Origin: Hyphomicrobiales bacterium
GTDB taxonomy: Bacteria; Pseudomonadota; Alphaproteobacteria; Rhizobiales; Beijerinckiaceae
Direction of reading: 5' to 3'
Assembly: GCA_028290125.1 (NCBI GenBank)
Contig: JAQGKM010000105.1
Coordinates: 1 to 7,353 of the forward strand
Length of the DNA stretch: 7,353 nucleotides
The translations under genes were made by a program, and so were the position numbers. Below, one piece after another: positions 1 through 5,343 of this stretch; the first letter of the stretch is position 1; each line of letters starts with the position of its first letter. The notes beneath the pieces are model-generated. The model was not told the origin of the DNA, did not search any database, and was given only the letters and a program-made list of their open reading frames with translations.

Positions 1-632
1 TCGACGCCATACTTTTCCGTCAGGCGGAGAAGCAGGTAGCGCGCGATCCAGACTTCGTCGGCGGCGCGCTTGGAGCCCTTGCCGAAAATCTGGAATTCCC
101 ACTGGCCCTTGGCCACTTCGGCGTTGATGCCTTCGTGGTTGATGCCGGCGGCGAGGCAGAGTTCGAGATGCTCTTCGACGATTTCACGCGCCATCGAGCC
201 GACGTTCTTGAAGCCGACGCCCGTGTAGTACGGACCCTGCGGCGCGGGATAGCCGTTCTCCGGGAAGCCGAGCGGACGGCCGTCCTCGTAGAAGAAATAT
301 TCCTGCTCGAAGCCGAACCAGGCGCCGGCGTCGTCCAGGATGGTGGCGCGCTTGTTGGACGCGTGCGGGGTGACGCCATCCGGCATCATGACTTCGCACA
401 TCACCAGCGCGCCATCGACGCGGCCGGCGTCCGGATAGACTGCGACGGGCTTCAGCACGCAATCCGAGCTGTGGCCTTCGGCCTGCATCGTGGACGAGCC
501 GTCAAAGCCCCAAAGCGGTAGGTCTTCCACCGTCGGGAAGTGATCGTATTCCTTGATCTGCGTTTTTCCGCGCAGGTTTGGCACCGGCGTATAGCCGTCG
601 AGCCAGATGTACTCGAGCTTGTACTTGGTCAT
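1..632 (-). CDS. glnII: Glutamine synthetase type II, N-terminal part (cut by window edge)
   Basis: ATP-dependent cytoplasmic enzyme that joins ammonium to glutamate to make glutamine. The visible 210 residues start MTKYKLEYIWLDGYTPVPNL. WGFDGSSTMQAEGHSSDC (41-58) is the beta-grasp region typical of eukaryote-type GSII. FGFEQEYFFYEDGRPLG (106-122) opens the catalytic domain and carries metal/substrate glutamates. NHEGINAEVAKGQWEFQ (165-181) is the GSII version of the ATP-site signature. GSII enzymes are about 330-350 residues, so roughly the last 40% lies off the left end. The start at 632 is supported by a GAGGG ribosome site 6 bases upstream. GSII is known not to use the adenylylation control of GSI, so control of its amount matters. 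Here that would come from the sigma-54 promoter upstream and the divergent gstI. Identification is confident; the regulation is inferred from family knowledge plus the sites seen. Confidence 0.96.
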   Translation of the reverse strand, partial: MTKYKLEYIWLDGYTPVPNLRGKTQIKEYDHFPTVEDLPLWGFDGSSTMQAEGHSSDCVLKPVAVYPDAGRVDGALVMCEVMMPDGVTPHASNKRATILDDAGAWFGFEQEYFFYEDGRPLGFPENGYPAPQGPYYTGVGFKNVGSMAREIVEEHLELCLAAGINHEGINAEVAKGQWEFQIFGKGSKRAADEVWIARYLLLRLTEKYGV

Positions 633-659
633 CGAGACCCTCACGTTTGTTGCTGTCGA

Positions 660-676
660 CCGGGTTCACATCCCGG
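660..676 (-). promoter_or_regulatory. Small hairpin in the predicted glnII mRNA leader
   Basis: On the minus strand the leader contains CCGGG-ATGTGAA-CCCGG, a 5-bp GC stem with a 7-base loop, about 28 bases upstream of the glnII start. The loop itself holds ATG directly followed by TGA, a start-stop pair. The heptamer CGGTCGA occurs at 656-662 and again at 687-693 (read on the minus strand), the second copy falling at the predicted transcript start. If transcription starts about 12 bases from the -12 element, the leader is about 60 bases and includes this hairpin. A role in translational control by a GstI-like protein is speculation. Confidence 0.35.
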
Positions 677-704
677 GCGCGCGGCTTCGACCGATTCCTC
701 TAAA

Positions 705-719
705 GCATTGCGCGTGCCA
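705..719 (-). promoter_or_regulatory. Sigma-54 (RpoN) -24/-12 promoter of glnII
   Basis: Minus-strand sequence TGGCACGCGCAATGC matches the sigma-54 consensus TGGCACG-N4-TTGC at every defined position but one (A for the first T of the -12 box). The invariant GG and GC have the required spacing. The predicted transcript start is near 693, giving a leader of about 60 bases to the glnII start at 632. Rhizobial glnII genes are known to be transcribed by RpoN with NtrC under nitrogen limitation, so position, orientation and gene identity all agree. Confidence 0.85.
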
Positions 720-802
720 AAGCGCAGCGGCCTGTTTCGCCTCTTCAACCGAGGCGCGGGCGCAGCCATATAGCGGGCATCTGCACAATAAACAATCAAA
801 AC

Positions 803-831
803 GCTTTGCCTAAAAGCAGTGCGCGCAAAGC
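803..831. promoter_or_regulatory. Inverted repeat, candidate NtrC or other operator between glnII and gstI
   Basis: GCTTTGC (803-809) and GCAAAGC (825-831) form a perfect 7+7 bp inverted repeat separated by 15 bases. Within it, TGC (807-809) and AGTGC (818-822) also partly fit the two halves of an NtrC site (TGCACC-N5-GGTGCA), but the match is weak. It lies about 110-140 bp upstream of the predicted glnII transcript start, a usual enhancer distance, and about 70 bp upstream of the gstI start. It could therefore activate one gene and repress the other. The symmetry is seen; the binding protein is not known. Confidence 0.4.
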
Positions 832-899
832 AAGGGCAGATCTGCTAGATTCGTCGTTGGAAGCCCCTAAATCGAGATTTTCGAAGGGAGAATCCTCGT

Positions 900-1085
900 A
901 TGACAAGCAATCTCAGCCCGGAATCGGCAAAAATCATCCCGTTTCCGACGAAAACGCGAAAATTCGGCGAGAATCCGAATTTGGCCTCCAACGGCTCATC
1001 GGTCAAAAAACCGCCGATCCAGTGGGGCGGCTCCTGGTATCACCAGAGCGCCATCGACGAGGCGAACCGCGACCGAAAGTCGTGA
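900..1085 (+). CDS. gstI: DUF2735 small protein, GstI-like inhibitor of glutamine synthetase II synthesis
   Basis: A 61-residue soluble protein with no signal peptide or membrane segment. It has the two conserved blocks of the DUF2735 family as I recall them: an N-terminal SAKIIPFPTK (residues 9-18) and a C-terminal WGGSWYHQSAIDEA (residues 42-55), joined by a variable linker rich in Asn, Ser and Lys. In Rhizobium leguminosarum the divergent neighbour of glnII encodes GstI, a similar-sized protein shown to reduce GlnII expression at the translational level. Gene order, divergence, length and motifs all match. The start at 900 is supported by AGGGAG (885-890) 9 bases upstream. The 267-bp gap to glnII holds the sigma-54 promoter of glnII and the inverted repeat at 803-831; I found no convincing promoter for gstI itself, only a weak TAGATT at 846-851. 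The inhibitory function is transferred from the relative, not shown here. Confidence 0.85.
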   Translation: MTSNLSPESAKIIPFPTKTRKFGENPNLASNGSSVKKPPIQWGGSWYHQSAIDEANRDRKS

Positions 1086-1123
1086 TCGCCACTCCAGGCA
1101 GCAATTAGATACGTGTTCGCTTT

Positions 1124-1144
1124 CCCTCCCCGCAGGGGGGAGGG
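1124..1144. repeat. GC-rich palindromic intergenic element between gstI and glsA
   Basis: CCCTCCCC (1124-1131) and GGGGAGGG (1137-1144) form a perfect 8-bp stem with the 5-base loop GCAGG, placed between the convergent ends of gstI and glsA. Neither strand has a U-run after the stem, so it is not a classic intrinsic terminator, though its position would suit a transcription barrier or mRNA 3' end protector. Very similar C-rich/G-rich palindromes are scattered between genes in many Hyphomicrobiales genomes, so this is probably one copy of a dispersed element. Confidence 0.6.
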
Positions 1145-1171
1145 GGATTGGACCCGTCGCTCGTAGCCGCA

Positions 1172-2113
1172 TCAATGTCCGAAGATCGACCAGCCGGTGC
1201 GGCGGGCGAGTTCTTCGAGTGCAATTCGGCCGAGGTGGGAGTTGCCCGCCTCGTCGAGCCCCGGCGCCCAGACGGCGACCGAGGCGAGGCCCGGCGCGAC
1301 GGCGAGAATGCCGCCGCCGACGCCGCTCTTCCCCGGCAGGCCGACACGATAGGCGAACTCCCCCGACCCGTCATAATGGCCGCATGTCAGCATCAGCGCA
1401 TTGATGCGCCGCGCCCGCTCGGCCGAGATCACCGAATGTCCATTGACCGGATTGCGCCCGTTGTTGGCGAGGAAAAGGCCGGCGCGCGCCAGCTGCCGGC
1501 ATGACATGGCGATGGCGCAATGGTGGAAGTAGACGCCGAGCGTGAAGTCCACCGGGTTCTCCAGCACGCCGAAACTCTTCATGTAATTGGCCAGCGCGGC
1601 GTTGCGGAAGCCCGTGCGTTTTTCCGAGGCCGCGACCTCCTGGTCGATGAAGATGGTCTCGTCCTCGGCGACGAACTGCAGGAAGCGCAGGATTTCGCCC
1701 AGCGTCTCGCGCGGCTGGCGTCCCGACAGGATGACGTCCGTCACGGCGATCGCGCCCGCGTTGATGAAGGGGTTGCGCGGCACGCCCATCTCGCGTTCCA
1801 GCTGCACGATGGAATTGAACGGGTTGCCCGACGGCTCGCGCCCGACCTTGCGCCAAAGTCGGTCGCCGACGCGGCCGAGGGCCAGCGTCAGGGTGAAGAC
1901 CTTCGAAATGCTCTGGATAGAGAACGGCATGTCGGCGTCGCCGCCGACGTGCGTGTGGCCATCGAGATCGATCAGCGCCATGCCGAACCGCGCCGGGTCG
2001 ACATTGGCGAGTTCGGGGATGTAGGTCGCCACCTGCCCGCGATCGGTGCGGGCGCTCATCTCTTCGGCGATGTCGCTGACGATCCGGGCGAGATCGGGGT
2101 CGGCCATGCTCAT
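1172..2113 (-). CDS. glsA: Glutaminase (serine-dependent, GlsA family)
   Basis: Hydrolyses L-glutamine to L-glutamate and ammonia in the cytoplasm. The 313-residue length is normal for bacterial GlsA/YbaS-type enzymes, which have a beta-lactamase-like fold. Visible motifs are FSIQSISKVF (64-73) with the catalytic Ser68-x-x-Lys71 pair, NPFNSIVQLE (97-106), NPFINAGAIA (114-123), NYMKSFG (176-182), the CGHYDGSGEFAYRVGLPGKS stretch (244-263) and SGVGGGI (263-269). It appears intact. The start at 2113 follows GGAG with 7 bases spacing; a second ATG two codons later is possible, and an in-frame stop further upstream limits extension. The gene converges on gstI and is divergent from the MFS gene, with an 86-bp gap half filled by 12-bp repeats. 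Next to glnII, it would oppose glutamine synthesis. Confidence 0.96.
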   Translation of the reverse strand: MSMADPDLARIVSDIAEEMSARTDRGQVATYIPELANVDPARFGMALIDLDGHTHVGGDADMPFSIQSISKVFTLTLALGRVGDRLWRKVGREPSGNPFNSIVQLEREMGVPRNPFINAGAIAVTDVILSGRQPRETLGEILRFLQFVAEDETIFIDQEVAASEKRTGFRNAALANYMKSFGVLENPVDFTLGVYFHHCAIAMSCRQLARAGLFLANNGRNPVNGHSVISAERARRINALMLTCGHYDGSGEFAYRVGLPGKSGVGGGILAVAPGLASVAVWAPGLDEAGNSHLGRIALEELARRTGWSIFGH

Positions 2114-2119
2114 TTCCAG

Positions 2120-2160
2120 TCTCCACGCCAGTCCGCACGCAAGTCTTCACGCAAGTCTTC
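2120..2160. repeat. 12-bp tandem repeat just upstream of glsA
   Basis: On the plus strand the units are TCTCCACGCCAG (2120-2131), TCCGCACGCAAG (2132-2143), TCTTCACGCAAG (2144-2155) and a partial TCTTC (2156-2160), about 3.4 copies. Units 2 and 3 differ at one base pair of positions only. On the minus strand the unit reads GAAGACTTGCGT, and the copy nearest the gene has become GGAGACTGGCGT-like, supplying the GGAG ribosome site of glsA. The array makes up half of the glsA/MFS divergent gap. No function is known to me. Confidence 0.7.
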
Positions 2161-2199
2161 CGTGTCCGGCCTATCCTAGCAGAGCAGGATTGATGCCGG

Positions 2200-3465
2200 A
2201 TGACCGCAGTGCTAAGCGCGGGTCAACAAAAACAACAGGGGCGGCGGACATTGACGCAGGATACGGCGAGAGACGCCCCCAGGACTTCCAATCTGCCCGC
2301 GACCTACGCCGCCGGCCTGTTCAGCATGGGGCAGGCGGAGCTTCTGAGTTTCGTCGTGCCGCTCTGGGCGCTGCTGCAGGGCGCGTCCCCCGCCGAGATC
2401 GGCTGGCTCGTCGGCGCGCGCTCGCTGCTCACTTTCTTCCTCGCCATTCACGGCGGCGCGCTGATGGACCGGCTCGGCACGCGTCGCGTCATGCTGTTCT
2501 TCACCGCCATGACGGGACTTCTCGCCGCCGTCTATCCGCTGCTCCCGTGGCTGCCGGTGATGCTCGTCCTGCAGATGCTGATCGGTTTCGCTTCCAACAT
2601 GACGTGGATCGGCGCGCAGACCATGATCGCGCTTGTCACTGGCGGCGATCCCGGGCGGATCGGCACCTTCAGCTTTTATTCGCGCGTCGGCACGATCTTC
2701 GCGCCGATGCTGATGGGGCTGCTGTGGGATTTCGCCGGGCCCGACATTGCGTTTCTGGGCATCACGGCGTGGTCGGCCTGCATGTTCCTCGCCGTGTCGC
2801 GCATCGAGAACCCGCAAAAGGCGTCGGCGCTGATCGGGCAGATGTCGTGGCGCGACGTGCTGCCGAAGCTCAGCGACTACACCGGCTCGCTGAAATTGCT
2901 GGTGCTGCCGGCAGTCGCCTTCACGCTCGCGATCTCGTTCACGCGCCACGCCACCAATGCGGCCGAAACCTCGTTCCTGATCGTGTACCTCAAGGGGCTG
3001 GGCTACACCGGCACGGTGATCGGCGGGCTGTTCTCCTTCGCCGAGATCTTCAACGGCCTCGGCTCGCTCGCCGTGCGCTTCCTGCCGACGCGGCGCATGA
3101 TCGCCTGGCTGATGATCTGCTTCACCGCGAGCTCGATCCTGCTGCTGGCGCTGACGCCGCTGCTCGGCGGCATGTTCCTGCTGCTCGCCGCCGCGCATTC
3201 CATCCGCCGCCTGTCCGAGGGCATCGTGCAACCGCTGATGTTCGCGCTGCAGGCGCGCGCCGTGCCGCGCGAGGTGCAGGGCTCCATCGTCGGCCTGCGC
3301 GTCACCAACAACCGGCTGGCGTCGATCGTTACGCCTCTGGCGATGGGCTATGTCGTGCAGTTCTTCGGGCTGGAGGCGGGCTTCTACATCATCGGGGCCA
3401 TGCTGCTGGCGATATGCCTGTATCTGGCCGTCACGGTCGCGCGCTATCGGCTGGATGAAGTCTGA
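2200..3465 (+). CDS. Major facilitator superfamily (MFS) transporter, substrate unknown
   Basis: Inner-membrane secondary transporter of 421 residues, normal for a 12-helix MFS protein. A polar N-terminal tail of about 30 residues precedes the first helix (about 35-58). The loop between helices 2 and 3 carries the MFS signature motif A as GGALMDRLGTRR (85-96). The two six-helix halves are joined by a cytoplasmic loop around 201-230 (RIENPQKASALIGQ...). Arg/Asn-rich GLRVTNNRLASIVTP (365-379) lies before the last two helices. The sequence does not let me name a substrate; efflux or uptake of a small organic molecule is equally possible. The start at 2200 has AGGA about 10 bases upstream; a TTG at 2251 is an alternative that would remove 17 residues. 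The gene is divergent from glsA, and 101 bp separate it from the downstream cassette. Confidence 0.9.
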   Translation: MTAVLSAGQQKQQGRRTLTQDTARDAPRTSNLPATYAAGLFSMGQAELLSFVVPLWALLQGASPAEIGWLVGARSLLTFFLAIHGGALMDRLGTRRVMLFFTAMTGLLAAVYPLLPWLPVMLVLQMLIGFASNMTWIGAQTMIALVTGGDPGRIGTFSFYSRVGTIFAPMLMGLLWDFAGPDIAFLGITAWSACMFLAVSRIENPQKASALIGQMSWRDVLPKLSDYTGSLKLLVLPAVAFTLAISFTRHATNAAETSFLIVYLKGLGYTGTVIGGLFSFAEIFNGLGSLAVRFLPTRRMIAWLMICFTASSILLLALTPLLGGMFLLLAAAHSIRRLSEGIVQPLMFALQARAVPREVQGSIVGLRVTNNRLASIVTPLAMGYVVQFFGLEAGFYIIGAMLLAICLYLAVTVARYRLDEV

Positions 3466-3502
3466 AGCGACGCGCGCCCCCTTTACGGGCCGCGGGATTC
3501 AG

Positions 3503-3514
3503 CGCAAATTTGCG
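3503..3514. promoter_or_regulatory. Perfect 12-bp palindrome, possible operator
   Basis: CGCAAATTTGCG is an uninterrupted 12-bp palindrome with an AT centre, in the 101-bp gap between the MFS gene and the three-gene cassette, 52 bp upstream of the cassette start. Its form resembles a dimeric repressor site. No clear -35/-10 pair was found next to it. Confidence 0.35.
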
Positions 3515-3566
3515 AGCGAAGGCGTCCCGCGATCCACCGCGAGAGAAGCGCCGACAGGGGAGAGAT

Positions 3567-4025
3567 ATGGTCACGTTCCTGCTGATCCTGCACGGGCTGT
3601 GCGCGGTGGCGCTGCTCGGCGCCCTGACGCACCAGACCTTCGCCGTGTGGTGGCCAGCCCGCAAGCCGGCCGGCATGCCGACCGCCTTTCGCGCCGTACA
3701 CGCCGCGCGCTTCACCAATGGCGTCATCCTGCTGTTCATCGTGACCTTCATCCTCGGGGGCGTGATCTATCCGCCCTACAGGCTTGCGGTCCGCACCTAT
3801 CTGGAGACCGCGCGGCTTTGGACCGTGAACGGGTCGTTCGAGCTGAAGGAGCAGTTCCTCGCCATCGGGCTCGGCATGCTGCCCTTCTACTGGCACGTGT
3901 GGCGCCAGCCGCTCGACGAGGCGCTCAGTGGTGCACGGCGCGCGACCTGCGCGATCCTGTCCTTCGCGGTCTGGTTCGGTTTTCTCACCGGCCATGTCGT
4001 CAACAATGTGCGGGGAATATTCTGA
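3567..4025 (+). CDS. Four-helix membrane protein of unknown function, possible b-type cytochrome
   Basis: A 152-residue integral membrane protein that I do not recognise as a named family. Four hydrophobic segments lie at about 3-25, 50-70, 94-112 and 127-146, separated by short basic loops (ARKPAGMPTAFR, SGARR). Histidines sit near the segment ends: His9 and His22 in helix 1 (13 residues apart), His110 at the end of helix 3 and His143 at the end of helix 4; His45 is in a loop. In a regular up-down bundle this puts His22 with His110 at one membrane face and His9 with His143 at the other, as expected for two bis-histidine hemes. That is inference only. The start at 3567 was chosen because AGGGGAGAG (3556-3564) immediately precedes it; an in-frame ATG at 3510 lacks a good site and adds a very basic tail. 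Its stop overlaps the next start by one base. Confidence 0.8.
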   Translation: MVTFLLILHGLCAVALLGALTHQTFAVWWPARKPAGMPTAFRAVHAARFTNGVILLFIVTFILGGVIYPPYRLAVRTYLETARLWTVNGSFELKEQFLAIGLGMLPFYWHVWRQPLDEALSGARRATCAILSFAVWFGFLTGHVVNNVRGIF

Positions 4026-4345
4026 TGATCGCCGCCCGCTTCACGCCCGTCTTCGCAGCCGCCTTCGCGCTGATCTACTGCCTTTCGGAGCAGTTCAACA
4101 TCGCGCTCGTCACCTTCCATCCGCGCCTGCGCGAGTGGGGCTTGTTGACGGAAGCGCCGCGCAACGGGCCGGGCATGTACTGGTACGGCTGGGTCGGCAC
4201 GGCGGCGCTCGGCGCGCTGGCGATCGCCTTGCTGTCGCTGCCGTTGACCCGCAACCGCGCGGCCCCGCAATGGATCGGCTGGGCGGTCCCGCTCGCCACC
4301 ATGGTGGCGTTCGTCTATCTGCTGCGCGCTTTCTTCTTTCGCTGA
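4025..4345 (+). CDS. Small membrane protein of unknown function, translationally coupled to its upstream neighbour
   Basis: A 106-residue protein starting MIAARFTPVFAAAFALIYCL. A first hydrophobic segment lies at about 5-20, a polar and aromatic stretch follows (LREWGLLTEAPRNGPGMYWY, 35-54), and two strong membrane segments lie at about 55-74 and 83-103. It ends in RAFFFR. The start codon shares its A with the previous stop (TGATG, 4023-4027), and GGGGAA (4012-4017) inside the previous gene gives a suitable ribosome site, so the two proteins are probably made in matched amounts and may form one complex. Only one histidine (His32) is present, so it is unlikely to bind heme alone. No family is recognised. 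Confidence 0.8.
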   Translation: MIAARFTPVFAAAFALIYCLSEQFNIALVTFHPRLREWGLLTEAPRNGPGMYWYGWVGTAALGALAIALLSLPLTRNRAAPQWIGWAVPLATMVAFVYLLRAFFFR

Positions 4346-4359
4346 CCAAGGAACCCGTC

Positions 4360-4746
4360 ATGCTCCGCAAAATCGCATGCGCCGGCCTCGTCTGCTTTTC
4401 CGTCCTGTCGCTGTCGCCGGCATTGGCGGGCGGCGATGACGTCGAGCCGGGCCTCGAAGATCCGGCGGACGGCCCGCCCTTCTTCGGCGACGCGCTCGAC
4501 ATCAAGAGCCGCAAGACGCTCGTCGACGCCCTGGTGCGCGCCGAATTCGGCAAGGGCCAGGTCATCCTCACGCGCACGGATCCCGAGGGAAAATTCCGCT
4601 TCGGGGCGTTCGGCCGCACGGTCGATCCGAACTCGATCGAGATCTCCTGCGCGATGAAGGGCTACAAGGCGGTGGACATCGTCCGCACGCCGGGCCGCCG
4701 CGACGAGGATCCGATCGAGGTGCAGTGCCTGCTCGAACCCGAATGA
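4360..4746 (+). CDS. Small exported (periplasmic) protein of unknown function
   Basis: A 128-residue protein with a clear Sec signal peptide: MLRK, a hydrophobic core (about 5-20) and SPALA before a likely cleavage near residue 23 (ALA|GG). The mature part is about 105 residues. It begins with an acidic, Pro/Gly-rich stretch (GDDVEPGLEDPADGPPFFGD), continues with a probable helix (SRKTLVDALVRAEFG, 50-64) and strands, and contains exactly two cysteines, Cys97 and Cys123, which could form a disulfide. AAGGA (4348-4352) lies 7 bases before the start. It follows the previous gene after 14 bp and ends just before a terminator, so it is the last gene of the cassette. I recognise no family. Confidence 0.82.
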   Translation: MLRKIACAGLVCFSVLSLSPALAGGDDVEPGLEDPADGPPFFGDALDIKSRKTLVDALVRAEFGKGQVILTRTDPEGKFRFGAFGRTVDPNSIEISCAMKGYKAVDIVRTPGRRDEDPIEVQCLLEPE

Positions 4747-4748
4747 GA

Positions 4749-4774
4749 AACGCCGCCCTCGGGGGCGGCGTTTT
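4749..4774. terminator. Strong intrinsic terminator, probably bidirectional
   Basis: AACGCCGCCC (4749-4758) pairs perfectly with GGGCGGCGTT (4763-4772) around a TCGG loop. On the plus strand the stem runs into TTTT (4771-4774), two bases after the stop of the small exported protein. On the minus strand the stem ends in TTT followed by CTC, downstream of the VOC gene end, so the one hairpin can serve both convergent transcription units. Confidence 0.9.
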
Positions 4775-4797
4775 GCAGATCCGGCTGCCGGCGACGC

Positions 4798-5190
4798 CTA
4801 TTCGGGAACCGGCTCGCCCTGCAGGTCCATGATCTCGATGACGTTGCGGTCGGGATCGTGGAAATAGGCGCTGCGGCCGCGGAACGTGCCGTGCTCGCGC
4901 ATCTCCTCCTTGAAGATGCGAATGTTCTTCTCCGCCAGCATCCTCTTCATGGCGTCGTAATTCTCGCCACGGAAGACGAAGGCGGTGTGGATGTCGTGCT
5001 TGTCGCCGGCGTTCGGATTGATGTCGTTCTCCGAGAGGGTCAGCACGAAATAGTTGTTCTCGCAGCGCATGAAGATCATGTGATTGTTGCGGCGGACCTT
5101 CGTCAGTCCCAGCACGCCGGTGTAGAAGGCCTCGGAGCGGTCGAGCTCTTTCACCGGAATCGTGAAATGGAGAACGGCTTCGGCTTTCAT
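4798..5190 (-). CDS. VOC superfamily (glyoxalase/dioxygenase fold) protein
   Basis: A 130-residue cytoplasmic protein with one VOC domain made of two beta-alpha-beta-beta-beta units. The first opens with VLHFTIPVKELDRSEAFYTG (6-25), the usual start with a metal-binding histidine (His8). The second opens with HDIHTAFVF (65-73, His68). YFHDPDRNVIEIMDL (109-123) is the classic C-terminal block, supplying the metal-ligand glutamate (Glu119). These three ligands suggest a divalent metal site completed by dimerisation. VOC members include glyoxalase I, extradiol dioxygenases, epimerases and resistance proteins; nothing here fixes the reaction. The start at 5190 follows AAGGGGGCG at good spacing; the open frame continues upstream but only as antisense to the next gene. 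It is divergent from the TctC-type gene, possibly sharing control with it. Confidence 0.9.
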   Translation of the reverse strand: MKAEAVLHFTIPVKELDRSEAFYTGVLGLTKVRRNNHMIFMRCENNYFVLTLSENDINPNAGDKHDIHTAFVFRGENYDAMKRMLAEKNIRIFKEEMREHGTFRGRSAYFHDPDRNVIEIMDLQGEPVPE

Positions 5191-5216
5191 CTTTTCGCCC
5201 CCTTGATTTTGCGCGA

Positions 5217-5245
5217 AGCCTAGAACCCCGCGCGACCGTTTGCAA
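5217..5245 (-). promoter_or_regulatory. Weak promoter-like elements for the VOC gene
   Basis: On the minus strand TTGCAA (5245-5240) is followed after exactly 17 bases by TAGGCT (5222-5217). This resembles a degenerate sigma-70 pair (4/6 and 3/6 matches) about 27 bp before the VOC start. Its mirror on the other strand makes it somewhat more credible, but the match alone is weak. Confidence 0.3.
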
Positions 5246-5271
5246 TCGCCAGCGCCCCGGTCTCGCTGACG

Positions 5272-5300
5272 TTGCAATCTGGCGAGCCAGCCGGTAGCTT
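5272..5300 (+). promoter_or_regulatory. Weak promoter-like elements for the TctC-type/monooxygenase operon
   Basis: TTGCAA (5272-5277), 17 bases, then TAGCTT (5295-5300), 43 bp before the receptor gene start. The upstream element is part of TTGCAATC, which also occurs at 5240-5247, 32 bp (three helical turns) away. The two copies could instead be a paired regulator-binding site. Confidence 0.3.
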
Positions 5301-5343
5301 TCTCGCAAAGGCCCGAAACGCGGCCATCCAGGGGAGGTCGCCC

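Noticed and set aside
794..806. Possible IHF site in the glnII-gstI gap (AATCAA followed by a T-rich end)
   Set aside because: It misses the TTR part of the consensus by one position, and IHF sites are too degenerate to call from one imperfect match.
846..851. TAGATT as a -10 box for gstI
   Set aside because: No acceptable -35 element at 16-18 bp spacing, so the promoter of gstI remains unidentified.
2212..3231. 339-residue minus-strand open frame opposite the MFS gene
   Set aside because: Highly charged, low-complexity composition as expected from the antisense of a membrane protein gene; no motif or ribosome site.
2046..3458. 470-residue plus-strand open frame overlapping glsA and the MFS gene
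   Set aside because: It is out of frame with the MFS gene, rich in Arg/Ala/His and without domains. The MFS frame has clear membrane segments and motif A.
3350..4345. 331-residue open frame that ends with the 106-residue membrane protein
   Set aside because: The part before 4025 overlaps the MFS end and the 152-residue gene out of frame and has no protein-like features. The real start is the ATG overlapping the previous stop.
3928..4746. 272-residue open frame ending with the exported protein
   Set aside because: Residues upstream of the ATG at 4360 are a shadow of the preceding gene. The signal peptide and ribosome site place the start at 4360.
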